A stretch of 64,000 nt of DNA from Flavobacterium degerlachei (GTDB lineage Bacteria; Bacteroidota; Bacteroidia; Flavobacteriales; Flavobacteriaceae): assembly GCF_900106645.1 (NCBI RefSeq), contig NZ_FNMV01000016.1:36025-100024 (forward strand), given 5' to 3'. Both the position numbers and the translations under genes were made by a program. Below are positions 1-8,288 of the stretch, piece after piece. Under the pieces are notes generated by a model. The model ran no database searches, was not told the DNA's origin, and saw only the letters and a list, made by a program, of their open reading frames with translations. Position 1 is the first letter of the stretch. Each line of letters begins with the position of its first letter.

Positions 1-339
<339 letters not shown>

Positions 340-368
340 TTATTTAATGTAATTTCACGTCTCAATAA

Positions 369-376
369 CAAATTTA
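369..376 (-). promoter_or_regulatory. Promoter -7 element for leuA
   Basis: On the minus strand this reads TAAATTTG, a match to the Bacteroidota TAnnTTTG -7 consensus, 30 bp before the leuA start. No clear upstream TTG box was found at the usual spacing. Confidence 0.4.
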
Positions 377-487
377 GATTTCATTAGATTAAAATAAAAC
401 TCAATTTAACGAAATATACTGTTCATAAAACAACTAAAAACTTTGTAAACTATTGTTTTACAATGAATTAAGCTTCTATATTCTACA

Positions 488-2032
488 ATGGCTAACCATC
501 AAAAAGATTTCTTATTTGTATTAATAAAATCGCTTTCAAAATCTGAAAAAAGACAATTTAAGATTTTTGCAAGCCGACTTGAGACAAGTTCAAATACAAA
601 ATTTATAGAATTATTTAACATTTTAGACAAATCAGAAGTCTATGATGAGAAAATTATATTGAAAAGTGGCATCATCAAAAAAGTGCAATTATCAAATTTA
701 AAGCACTATTTATATAAGCAAATTCTGGTAAGTATTCGATTGAATATTCCGAGTCAAAACATTCGATATCAGCTGAGAGAGCAGATTGATTTTGCAACTA
801 TTTTATACAATAAAGGACTTTACAAACAAAGTCTTAAAATATTAGATAAGACAAAAATACTAGCGTTAGAAAATGACGAAAAGTATATGGCTTTTGAAAT
901 TGTTGAATTTGAAAAATTAATCGAATCACAGTACATCACCCGAAGTATTCAAGGTCGTGCAGATGAACTAGTCATTCAAGCCAAAGAATTAAATTATCGC
1001 AACACTATTTCGAGTAAACTGTCTAATCTTTCCTTACAGTTGTACGGAATCATGTTAAAAACCGGTTATGTAAAAAGCGACGAAGAATATCAATATATAG
1101 ACGACTATTTTAACAAGCACATTTCGAAATTTGACGAGGAGAAGTTTGGTTTCCGAGAAAAATACTGGTTTTACAATGCTAACCTTTGGCGCAGTTTTCT
1201 GGTACAGGATTTTTTGGGGAGTTATAAATATGCCTATAAATGGGTGACTCTTTTCTATGATAATCCAAATATGATTTTTCTAAATCCTGTGTTTTTCATA
1301 AAAGGAAATCACTATTTATTAGAATCGTTGTTTATGTTAAAATACAAATCAAAATTCAAAAAATACCTCCTTCTACTTGAGAAGACGATTGCAGATCCTC
1401 GCTTTCCTGTAAATGATAATATTGCATCGCTGTCATTCCTTTATTTGTACAATAATAAATTAAACTATCACATTCTGGAAGGCTCATTTGATGAAAGTGA
1501 ATATTTGATTCCAGAAATCTTAGAAAAGATAAAACTGCATAGCGAACATCTTGATGAGCATCATGAGATGATGTTTTATTATAAAATTGCCTGTATTTAT
1601 TTTGGAACAGAAAAGTACGCTGAGTCTATTTATTATTTGGAAAAAATAATAAACAATAAAAATCTTATCATGCGTGAAGATCTAATGTGTTTTGCGCGTC
1701 TTCTTTATTTAATTGTCCATTACGAAATGGGTAAAGATTTTAATTTGGAGTCCCAACTTAAAAGTACCTATAAATTTTTATTAAAAATGAATGATTTGCA
1801 AGAGGTGCAAAAAGAAATTATTCGCTTTTTGAAAAATCTAAATACATTATACCCAGGTGATATTAAAAAGGAGTTTATAAAAATGAGGGAACGTTTTATC
1901 GAATTAGAGAAAAACACCTATGAGAAAAGAGCTTTCCTTTACTTGGACATTATTTCTTGGCTCGAAAGTAAAATCGAAAACCGAAGAATAAGTGATATCA
2001 TAAGAGATAAAGCTAAATTGAATAATAGATAA
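488..2032 (+). CDS. Conserved hypothetical protein, helical-repeat (TPR-like)
   Basis: I do not recognise a named function. The 514-residue product has no signal peptide or membrane segment and is rich in Lys, Glu, Leu and Tyr, with regularly spaced hydrophobic and aromatic residues like a tetratricopeptide or other alpha-helical solenoid. The N-terminus contains SLSKSEKRQFKIFASR, a pattern I associate with uncharacterised Bacteroidota proteins; the similarity is remembered, not computed. Repeated segments such as YNKGLYKQSLKILDKTK and FGTEKYAESIYYLEKII resemble TPR helix pairs. It is a single-gene unit followed by a strong terminator at 2038-2075. A cytoplasmic scaffolding role is a guess from fold only. 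Confidence 0.85.
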   Translation: MANHQKDFLFVLIKSLSKSEKRQFKIFASRLETSSNTKFIELFNILDKSEVYDEKIILKSGIIKKVQLSNLKHYLYKQILVSIRLNIPSQNIRYQLREQIDFATILYNKGLYKQSLKILDKTKILALENDEKYMAFEIVEFEKLIESQYITRSIQGRADELVIQAKELNYRNTISSKLSNLSLQLYGIMLKTGYVKSDEEYQYIDDYFNKHISKFDEEKFGFREKYWFYNANLWRSFLVQDFLGSYKYAYKWVTLFYDNPNMIFLNPVFFIKGNHYLLESLFMLKYKSKFKKYLLLLEKTIADPRFPVNDNIASLSFLYLYNNKLNYHILEGSFDESEYLIPEILEKIKLHSEHLDEHHEMMFYYKIACIYFGTEKYAESIYYLEKIINNKNLIMREDLMCFARLLYLIVHYEMGKDFNLESQLKSTYKFLLKMNDLQEVQKEIIRFLKNLNTLYPGDIKKEFIKMRERFIELEKNTYEKRAFLYLDIISWLESKIENRRISDIIRDKAKLNNR

Positions 2033-2037
2033 TATAT

Positions 2038-2075
2038 AAAAAGCTCCTTCCGCAATTGTCAGAAGGAGCTTTTTA
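2038..2075. terminator. Bidirectional intrinsic terminator
   Basis: A 12-bp perfect stem (AAAAGCTCCTTC / GAAGGAGCTTTT) with an 11-nt loop sits between the convergent genes ending at 2032 (plus) and 2091 (minus). There are A/T tracts on both sides, so it can end transcription from either direction. Confidence 0.85.
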
Positions 2076-2090
2076 TTTTTTGAAAGATAT

Positions 2091-2381
2091 TTATGCTACT
2101 CTCGAAGTGCTGTAAACTATAGGCTCTACTTCTAAAAGTGTTTTTGCAGTCGCAAAAAACTCTTGAATATAACTTTGTTGATTGTGATTATCAAGTCCTT
2201 CTTTATCCTTCCATGTTTCGTGGAAAATAAAAATGCTAGGATCTTCTTTACTTTGATGTAAATCATATTGCAGGCAAGCCGCTTCTTTTGTAGACTGAGT
2301 CACTAATTCCTTTAATTTACTTGCAAAGAGCTCAATATTTTCTGTTTTACTTTTTAGTATTACTGTCAAATGTATTTTCAT
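2091..2381 (-). CDS. ygiN: YgiN-like quinol monooxygenase (ABM domain)
   Basis: A 96-residue single-domain antibiotic-biosynthesis-monooxygenase (ABM) fold protein. The family core is visible: a first beta strand (IHLTVILKSK), then CLQYDLHQSKEDPSIFIFHETWKD and a helix containing the conserved His of DNHNQQSYIQEF. E. coli YgiN is a quinol monooxygenase that works with the quinone reductase MdaB in a quinone redox cycle. Here the gene starts 2 bp after the stop of an MdaB homologue, so the two are almost certainly co-transcribed; the same adjacency occurs in E. coli. The substrate is not determined by sequence; heme-degrading or generic ABM proteins are alternatives, but the neighbour favours quinols. 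Confidence 0.82.
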   Translation of the reverse strand: MKIHLTVILKSKTENIELFASKLKELVTQSTKEAACLQYDLHQSKEDPSIFIFHETWKDKEGLDNHNQQSYIQEFFATAKTLLEVEPIVYSTSRVA

Positions 2382-2383
2382 AA

Positions 2384-2977
2384 TTAATTTAAAAATAGTT
2401 TTGTTAAATGCTTTTGATACAAACCAAGGTCTTTTTCGATATCAGCATTTTTTTCAATATCATGAAAATGGATACTCTCTAAGGGTTCCATTCCGGTAAA
2501 AGCATTCATTCTATGAAATCCAAATAATGCACCATCATCAACACTACGTTGATTAAAAAATTCCCCTGCTAAAGTAAATGCTTCTTTTGGAGCATTCCAA
2601 GAAGAAGTTACCATGTATTTTTTTCCATGGAGCATTCCGCCTGTACCATAGTTAATTGTAGGATTAGCAGAAGACCTTCCATCACTTTTGTAGATTCCTT
2701 TAGCATGCCCTTCAGTAAAGACAACATCAATGTACTTTTTGAAGCCATGCGGCAACTGAAACCACCAGATTGGGGTGTGGTAAATAATGACATCTGCCCA
2801 AACATAATTAGCTACTTCTTCAGCCGGATCATATTCATCATTTATATTAGTTGCTCTAACTTCAAAACCTGTGTTGGATTCAAAGAAATTTAAAGTTTCA
2901 TTTGCAATGGTTTCGTTAAATCTACCTCCTGAATGGCCAAACTTTTGTCCACCATTAATTATAAATATTTTTGTCAT
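2384..2977 (-). CDS. mdaB: MdaB-type NAD(P)H:quinone oxidoreductase
   Basis: A 197-residue flavodoxin-fold protein. It follows E. coli MdaB almost block for block: IFIINGGQKFGHSGG at the N-terminus (FMN/FAD phosphate loop), the WADVIIYHTPIWWFQLP segment, KKYIDVVFTEGHAKG, GKKYMVTSSWNAPKEAF and GMEPL near the C-terminus. MdaB reduces quinones to quinols by two-electron transfer, avoiding semiquinone radicals. It is the first gene of the mdaB-ygiN unit and is transcribed away from the LysR regulator at 3075. A matching -7 box (TACCTTTG on the minus strand, 3004-3011) precedes it. Likely induced by quinone or electrophile stress through that regulator, which is an inference from the divergent arrangement. 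Confidence 0.9.
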   Translation of the reverse strand: MTKIFIINGGQKFGHSGGRFNETIANETLNFFESNTGFEVRATNINDEYDPAEEVANYVWADVIIYHTPIWWFQLPHGFKKYIDVVFTEGHAKGIYKSDGRSSANPTINYGTGGMLHGKKYMVTSSWNAPKEAFTLAGEFFNQRSVDDGALFGFHRMNAFTGMEPLESIHFHDIEKNADIEKDLGLYQKHLTKLFLN

Positions 2978-3003
2978 AACTATTTTCTTTTAATTTGATC
3001 TTG

Positions 3004-3011
3004 CAAAGGTA
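3004..3011 (-). promoter_or_regulatory. Promoter -7 element for mdaB-ygiN
   Basis: Reads TACCTTTG on the minus strand, 27 bp before the mdaB start. It is one arm of a 9-bp inverted repeat whose other arm is the -7 box of the divergent LysR gene. Confidence 0.55.
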
Positions 3012-3047
3012 AAACCTCAATTACTATAATTAAAATAATATAAATCA

Positions 3048-3055
3048 TACCTTTG
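3048..3055 (+). promoter_or_regulatory. Promoter -7 element for the LysR regulator
   Basis: TACCTTTG, a TAnnTTTG match 20 bp before the LysR start. GCAAAGGTA at 3003-3011 and TACCTTTGC at 3048-3056 form the two arms of an inverted repeat 36 bp apart, and any LysR binding site probably lies in the AT-rich spacer. Confidence 0.55.
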
Positions 3056-3074
3056 CATCATAAATATAATAGTA

Positions 3075-3968
3075 ATGGTAAATCTAGAATGGTATCGCAC
3101 TTTTAAAGAAGTCTATAAAACGGGAACATTAACAAAAGCCGCAGCAGCACTGTTTATATCACAACCGGGCGTTAGTTTGCATTTAAGCGCACTCGAAAAC
3201 TATGTAGGCTATAAGTTATTTGACAGAACAGGAAGAAAAATGGTTCCTACAGAAAAGGGAAAGGTTCTTTATAATTTTATTATTGAGCCTTTAGCTAAAC
3301 TGGAAGAGGCCGAAAAAAACTTTCAAAAAAGTACCGAGAAGAATACACCGACAATCAGTATTGGAATGTGTTTTGAAACTTTCCAAATTACTTTAGAACA
3401 GTATATTTCGAGTTTGCCATTTAACGTTATCATTCAATTTGGTGAATATCCTGATATGGTGGAAAACCTCGAAAAAGGAATTTTAGATTTAATAATTACG
3501 CCTCAAATGGTGGTTAAAAATGGGATTGAATACCAAGAATTTTCATCAGAAACAATTGTGCTTGTTGGTGGTAATGAAATTGATACTACTGAATTTAACG
3601 ACATTGAAAAAAAGGCAAGTGTACTTGAATTAGAACAATGGTTAAAACAACAAAAATGGTATGGAACGACAGGAGACATGGAACATTTGAGGCATTTTTG
3701 GCAGTTAAATTTTAATAAACACCCCGATTTCAGACCCAATTATATTGTTCCAAATTTAAATTCTATTGTCCGTTGTTTAAGCAGTGGAAAGGGATTAGCA
3801 GTAGTTCCTGATTTTTTATGCCGAAAAGAAATCGAAAGCGGATTAATAAAACTCATCTGGGAAGGAAAAACTCCGCTAACAAACATACTCTATTTCGCCA
3901 CCAGAAAGAAAACAATGTATGAAGAAGAAATCCAGAAGATTAAACAAATTTTCATAGAATTAAACTAA
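3075..3968 (+). CDS. LysR-family transcriptional regulator
   Basis: A 297-residue LysR protein. The N-terminal winged helix-turn-helix (residues ~1-60) is clear: WYRTFKEVYKTGTLTKAAAALFISQPGVSLHLSALE, then LFDRTGRKMVPTEKG. The rest is a substrate-binding-type effector domain (~90-295). It is divergent from mdaB-ygiN with a 97-bp shared intergenic region holding two mirror-image -7 boxes, the usual layout for a LysR activator of the facing operon that also represses itself. The effector could be a quinone or another electrophile; nothing in the sequence proves it. Confidence 0.9.
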   Translation: MVNLEWYRTFKEVYKTGTLTKAAAALFISQPGVSLHLSALENYVGYKLFDRTGRKMVPTEKGKVLYNFIIEPLAKLEEAEKNFQKSTEKNTPTISIGMCFETFQITLEQYISSLPFNVIIQFGEYPDMVENLEKGILDLIITPQMVVKNGIEYQEFSSETIVLVGGNEIDTTEFNDIEKKASVLELEQWLKQQKWYGTTGDMEHLRHFWQLNFNKHPDFRPNYIVPNLNSIVRCLSSGKGLAVVPDFLCRKEIESGLIKLIWEGKTPLTNILYFATRKKTMYEEEIQKIKQIFIELN

Positions 3969-4168
3969 ACATAAAGTAGTTAACGCTAAAAGTTTAATAT
4001 TTAACACGAATTAATTTATCAGAATTAATGAGATTCGTATTTTTCCTTATTCGTGGTTTCAAAATCCATAATTATCAATATTATAGCATTTTGTTTCAAG
4101 ATTTACAGTTCTTATTTTTCGTATTTAATAAAAGATTATTTTTATAAAAATATTTAAACAAAAAAGAT
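3969..4168. other. Intergenic stretch with imperfect repeat-like words
   Basis: No gene is seen. The stretch at 4005-4058 contains complementary words (CACGAATTAA, AATTAATGAGATTCGT, TTATTCGTGG) that look like a degraded inverted repeat of the sort scattered between Bacteroidota genes. No copy with clear identity is present elsewhere in the window. Confidence 0.3.
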
Positions 4169-4285
4169 ATGAATGGTTTTTTCAAAACAATTATTGCGGG
4201 CTACGGTGCCAAAAAATTAGGCGGAGGATGCTTTGGGACGATTCTTTTATTTATAATTCTATATTGGATATTAGGCCAATTTTAG
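4169..4285 (+). CDS. Small Gly-rich single-pass membrane peptide (38 aa)
   Basis: An ATG at 4169 opens a 38-codon frame ending in TAG. The N-terminal half is amphipathic and Gly-rich (IIAGYGAKKLGGG), and the C-terminal half is a single hydrophobic membrane segment (FGTILLFIILYWILG). The composition is typical of a genuine small membrane protein and unlike random AT-rich translation. There is no Shine-Dalgarno, as usual in this phylum. It is followed by a shared hairpin terminator at 4304-4331. No function is known to me. Confidence 0.6.
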   Translation: MNGFFKTIIAGYGAKKLGGGCFGTILLFIILYWILGQF

Positions 4286-4303
4286 AATTATAAAAGTAAC
4301 TAA

Positions 4304-4331
4304 GCTCAAAAAATGTAATTATTTTTTGAGC
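4304..4331. terminator. Hairpin terminator overlapping the DUF885 stop codon
   Basis: A perfect 11-bp inverted repeat, GCTCAAAAAAT / ATTTTTTGAGC, with a 6-nt loop. The minus-strand arm contains the last codons of the DUF885 gene, and the hairpin also lies just after the plus-strand 38-aa gene, so it may serve both. Confidence 0.6.
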
Positions 4332-6067
4332 TCTTTCAACATTAATCCTTTGATGTATTTTACAGGAGCACTACCATAACTTAGAAATTTTTCGTGGAAT
4401 TGTTTCAAATTAAAATTTGCTCCTTGTTCTTTCTTCAACAAATCTCTAAATTCATATATTTCAGTATATCCAGTAAAATAGGAGCTCAATTGCACTTGCG
4501 ATAATGTTACCCTTTTCCATTTGCCTTCAGCCTCTGCTTTTTGTTGAAATGCCTCTACAGTAAGTAATTTCATTGCATCATCCTGACTCATGTTCTTAAC
4601 ATGAACTCCATAGTCTAAAATGGTATTACATGTTGTTCTCAAATTCCATTTATAATACATCAGCCACATTTCGTCTGAGTTTTTGTATCCGTTTTCTAAC
4701 ATCATCAATTCCGCATAAACAGCCCAACCTTCAACCATAGCTCCGTTTCCAAGAATTGATTTAATAATACTTGGTGATTGATTACTATATACTAATTGAG
4801 TATAATGCCCCGGAATCGCTTCATGAATGTTTAGAATTTGCAATATATAATCATTGTATTCCCTTAAATAGCTTTCTGATTTCTCAGTGCTCCACCCTTT
4901 CATGCTCCCTACATTATAATAGGTATTTGCATTTTTATCATATGGTCCAGGTGCTGATATGGATGCTCCAGCAACACCAGCCATATAGTCTGGTTCTCTG
5001 CGCACAACCAAAGGTTTTGAAGGATCAATATAGAGTAAGTCCTTTTCTTCTATAAATGTAACCAATTCCGGAATTTGCTTCTCTATTGTTGATTGAAACT
5101 TTTGAGCGGTAGTGTGTTGCAACGAAATCTTATCTATAACCGTTTTAATAACTACTAAACTGTCCAGGGGCTTAGGCTCCGTTTTCATGTATTTTGGCCA
5201 TAATTTATCAGCCAAAACAAACATTTTTTTATGCAGTTCTTTTTTATGATCAACCGCTTTCTTAAATATGGTATCGGCTTTATAACTTGATTGTATGTCC
5301 AAGTTGAATTTTTCTCTATACAAATCTTCCCCAATTCTAAAGGAACGCGGGTTTAAATTGTCCAAATCCTTCAACCAATTAGCATAAGTTGTAATTGCGT
5401 TTATAGCTACTTTAGACCTATTTTTTATTGCTTTTTTTTCAGATTCAGCTAATTTACTTTTGCCTAAAGCGATAAGCAAGTCCTTTTCAAAAACAGATAG
5501 TCCACCTAAATTTTGGTCGATTGCTAGGGAAGTATGCTCTAAGGTAGGATTCTTAATATTACTTTTTGCGGCCTCATAATAAGCTGGAATTGCATTCATT
5601 TTTAAGTAAAAACTATGCAGTCGCACATCTAAAGAGTCATATTTTCCATTTAATATCTCAGCAAAAGCACCACAAACATTATATTCAGCTGGGTTCCATT
5701 GGTATGATTTTAATTTATCTATTCTAAAAATAGAGCTTTGTAACTGATTTTTTATAATGTAATAATCAATTATATTATTATCCGAAAGATCATCAATGGA
5801 ATAATGCTGCAACGAATCTAATTGAGCATGGGAAAAATCGAGCTCCTTTTTTATACCTAGGGAATCCGAAACTACTAGTACACTATCCAATTTATGATAA
5901 CCTTGACTGGCTGCCCAATCTGGATTTATTTCCCAAAGACCTATTACAAACCCTTCTTTATATTTATCAAATTGTTCATTCAGTACTTTGGTATCAATCG
6001 TTTCTGCTTTTTTACTGCATGAAAACAGCAAAATGGAAAATAAAATCGAAACAAATATTTTTTTCAT
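4319..6067 (-). CDS. DUF885 family lipoprotein, putative zinc metallopeptidase-like
   Basis: A 582-residue lipoprotein: the N-terminus MKKIFVSILFSILLFSCSKK is a lipoprotein signal with Cys17 as the lipidated residue. The body matches DUF885, a mostly helical family with a metallopeptidase-like zinc site. The key motif HEAIPGH (residues 415-421) is intact and is followed by GAMVEGWAVYAELMM, where the Glu of EGWA is the likely third ligand. The product probably sits in the outer or inner membrane facing the periplasm. Single gene, separated from the upstream dehydrogenase gene by a terminator at 6097-6127. The substrate is unknown; a peptidase role is inferred from the motif. Confidence 0.88.
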   Translation of the reverse strand: MKKIFVSILFSILLFSCSKKAETIDTKVLNEQFDKYKEGFVIGLWEINPDWAASQGYHKLDSVLVVSDSLGIKKELDFSHAQLDSLQHYSIDDLSDNNIIDYYIIKNQLQSSIFRIDKLKSYQWNPAEYNVCGAFAEILNGKYDSLDVRLHSFYLKMNAIPAYYEAAKSNIKNPTLEHTSLAIDQNLGGLSVFEKDLLIALGKSKLAESEKKAIKNRSKVAINAITTYANWLKDLDNLNPRSFRIGEDLYREKFNLDIQSSYKADTIFKKAVDHKKELHKKMFVLADKLWPKYMKTEPKPLDSLVVIKTVIDKISLQHTTAQKFQSTIEKQIPELVTFIEEKDLLYIDPSKPLVVRREPDYMAGVAGASISAPGPYDKNANTYYNVGSMKGWSTEKSESYLREYNDYILQILNIHEAIPGHYTQLVYSNQSPSIIKSILGNGAMVEGWAVYAELMMLENGYKNSDEMWLMYYKWNLRTTCNTILDYGVHVKNMSQDDAMKLLTVEAFQQKAEAEGKWKRVTLSQVQLSSYFTGYTEIYEFRDLLKKEQGANFNLKQFHEKFLSYGSAPVKYIKGLMLKELKK

Positions 6068-6096
6068 GTGTAGTTAATTCAGAAAAATAAAGATAT

Positions 6097-6127
6097 AAAA
6101 AATGCCGCTCAGTGAACGGCATTTTTT
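6097..6127 (-). terminator. Terminator of the 2-oxoacid dehydrogenase E1 gene
   Basis: AAAAATGCCG / CGGCATTTTT stem with a 9-nt loop, 11 bp after the E1 stop codon on the minus strand and followed by T-rich sequence. Confidence 0.8.
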
Positions 6128-6138
6128 ATTCTAAATTA

Positions 6139-8115
6139 TTAATAAGCTAAAAGTGCCATTAAATCTGTTTCAAATCTGCCTTTCGGCAAATATTGATCCT
6201 CTAGTGCTTTGGTGAATGGAATTGGGGTATCTAAACTGGCTACTCTTTTTACTGGAGCATCCAGATATTTAAAACATTCCTCCATAATCATTGCTGAAAT
6301 GTCACTGGCAACACCACCAAACATAGAATCCTCTTGATAAATAATCACCCTTCCCGTTTTCTTCACAGATGCAAAAATAGCTTCAGTGTCTAAGGGTTGC
6401 AACGTTCTTAAATCTAATAAATCAGCTGAAATTTCTGGATTTTTTTCTAAGGTATCCAAAGCCCAATGTACTGCTGCTCCAAAAGATATGATAGTTACCT
6501 CATTTCCTTCTTTCAATAAAGCCGCTTTCCCTAATGGCAAAGTGTAATAGTCTTTTGGTACTTCTTGGTAAACACTTCTATATAATTGTTTGTGCTCAAA
6601 AAACATCACCGGATTCGGATCGTTAATTGAAGCGTTCAACAAGCCTTTAGCATCATAAGGAAAAGCAGGATAAACTACTTTCAGTCCAGGAGTTTTGGTA
6701 AACCAAGCCTCGTTAGTCTGAGAATGAAAAGGTCCTGCCTGGGTTCCGCCACCGCATGGCATTCGAACCACAACATCCGCATTTTCTAACCAACGGTAAT
6801 GTGACTTGGCCAGCAAATTTACTATTGGATTAAAACCAGTTGAGACAAAGTCAGCAAACTGCATTTCGACAATTGCTTTATATCCGTTTATTGACAATCC
6901 CATTCCTGCAGAGACTACGGCGCTCTCACAAATTGGAGTATTTATAACACGTTCTTTTCCAAATTGTGCTACAAATCCATCAGTGATTTTAAAAGCACCA
7001 CCGTATTCAGCAATGTCTTGTCCCATAATAACCAAGTTTTCATGACGTTCCATAGATTGTTTTAAACTACTGGAAATAGCATCTATAAAACGTATTTTTT
7101 CTTTTTCTTCTGTAGGCTTAACTTGTTCAAATACAAAAGTTTTGTATACATCATTTAATTCTTCACTTAATGAAGCTTCAATCTCAGGCTCAGCATTGGC
7201 AATAGCCAAACTTTCGTCAATATCTTTCTTAATTTCACTTCGTAAAGTTTCATCAAACTCTTCAGTAAGTATTTTATTTTCTTTTAAAAATGTTCTGTAA
7301 TTTTCTACAGGATCTTTAATTGCCCATTGATCCATTAATTCCTGAGGGACATATTTAGTACCACTAGCCTCTTCATGTCCACGCATTCTAAAGGTTTTAA
7401 ATTCCAATAAAACGGGACGCGGATTAATCTTCATCGAAGATTTCAATTCTGATAATAAATTATATACTTCTAAGATATTATTACCATCAACAATATGACT
7501 TTCCATTCCGTATCCTTTCCCTTTATCGGCTAGATTTTCGCAACGGTATTGCTCATTTGTAGGTGTCGAAAGACCGTAACCGTTATTCTCTATAACAAAT
7601 AGAACTGGTAATTCCCAAACTGAAGCAATATTCAATGCTTCATGAAAATCACCTTCAGATGTAGCTCCTTCTCCAGTAAAAACGGCAGTTACTTTACCGT
7701 TTTTCTTCAATTTATTGGCTAATGCAATTCCGTCAGCCACACCTAATTGTGGACCTAAATGCGAAATCATTCCAATAATCTTATATTGTTGTGTCCCAAA
7801 GTGAAAGCTTCGATCTCTACCTTTAGTAAAACCATTAGCTTTTCCTTGCCATTGCGAGAATAAACGGTAAAGTGGAATATCTCTTCCTGTAAATACACCT
7901 AAGTTTCGGTGCATAGGCAAAATGTATTCATCCTTATCTAAAACAGCGGTTACTCCCACTGCAATAGCTTCTTGTCCTATTCCTGAAAACCATTTAGATA
8001 CCTTTCCTTGCCGAATTAGGATTAGCATTTTCTCCTCTATAAGCCTCGGCCTTAGAATTCTTCTGTATAAATCTAATAAAGTTTCGTCAGTAAGATTTTG
8101 TCTTTCAAATTTCAT
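6139..8115 (-). CDS. Fused alpha/beta E1 component of a 2-oxoacid (branched-chain/pyruvate type) dehydrogenase
   Basis: A 658-residue fusion of the two E1 subunits that are separate in most bacteria. The alpha half (~1-335) has the thiamine-diphosphate motif starting GEGATSEGDFHEALN and ending ENNGYGLST; the beta half (~340-658) has MGQDIAEYGGAF, the QFADF region and the C-terminal transketolase domain (YQEDSMFGG). E1 decarboxylates a 2-oxoacid and transfers the acyl group to lipoyl-E2. I chose the ATG at 8115 (MKFERQ) because the -7 box at 8139-8146 would place the transcript start at or beyond the alternative ATG at 8136. Whether the substrate is 2-oxoisovalerate, pyruvate or both cannot be read from sequence. 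E2 and E3 are not in this window. Confidence 0.9.
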   Translation of the reverse strand: MKFERQNLTDETLLDLYRRILRPRLIEEKMLILIRQGKVSKWFSGIGQEAIAVGVTAVLDKDEYILPMHRNLGVFTGRDIPLYRLFSQWQGKANGFTKGRDRSFHFGTQQYKIIGMISHLGPQLGVADGIALANKLKKNGKVTAVFTGEGATSEGDFHEALNIASVWELPVLFVIENNGYGLSTPTNEQYRCENLADKGKGYGMESHIVDGNNILEVYNLLSELKSSMKINPRPVLLEFKTFRMRGHEEASGTKYVPQELMDQWAIKDPVENYRTFLKENKILTEEFDETLRSEIKKDIDESLAIANAEPEIEASLSEELNDVYKTFVFEQVKPTEEKEKIRFIDAISSSLKQSMERHENLVIMGQDIAEYGGAFKITDGFVAQFGKERVINTPICESAVVSAGMGLSINGYKAIVEMQFADFVSTGFNPIVNLLAKSHYRWLENADVVVRMPCGGGTQAGPFHSQTNEAWFTKTPGLKVVYPAFPYDAKGLLNASINDPNPVMFFEHKQLYRSVYQEVPKDYYTLPLGKAALLKEGNEVTIISFGAAVHWALDTLEKNPEISADLLDLRTLQPLDTEAIFASVKKTGRVIIYQEDSMFGGVASDISAMIMEECFKYLDAPVKRVASLDTPIPFTKALEDQYLPKGRFETDLMALLAY

Positions 8116-8138
8116 TTGTTGGGCTTTAATTCGCATTT

Positions 8139-8146
8139 CAAAGATA
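8139..8146 (-). promoter_or_regulatory. Promoter -7 element for the E1 gene
   Basis: Reads TATCTTTG on the minus strand (TAnnTTTG). It lies 23 bp before the ATG at 8115 and only 2 bp from the ATG at 8136, which decides the start codon choice. Confidence 0.5.
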
Positions 8147-8230
8147 AAAAAATATAACAGTATCGGCCTAAATTGTTATATTATTTTGTTTTGTTTATAA
8201 CTTTTAAAATTCTAATTTAAATATATTCAA

Positions 8231-8238
8231 TACCTTTG
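8231..8238 (+). promoter_or_regulatory. Promoter -7 element for the 2OG oxygenase gene
   Basis: TACCTTTG, 50 bp before the ATG at 8289. The leader contains a small hairpin, GAAGGC / GCCTTC, at about 8243-8261, which could be a 5' stabiliser. Confidence 0.45.
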
Positions 8239-8288
8239 TGATTGGAAGGCTCTTAAGGCCTTCTAAGTTATTAAAAAATATGTATAGT

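Noticed and set aside
5400..5460. Poly-T tract inside the DUF885 gene as a phase-variation site
   Set aside because: The run is short and codes for an ordinary Lys-rich segment in frame; the gene is intact.
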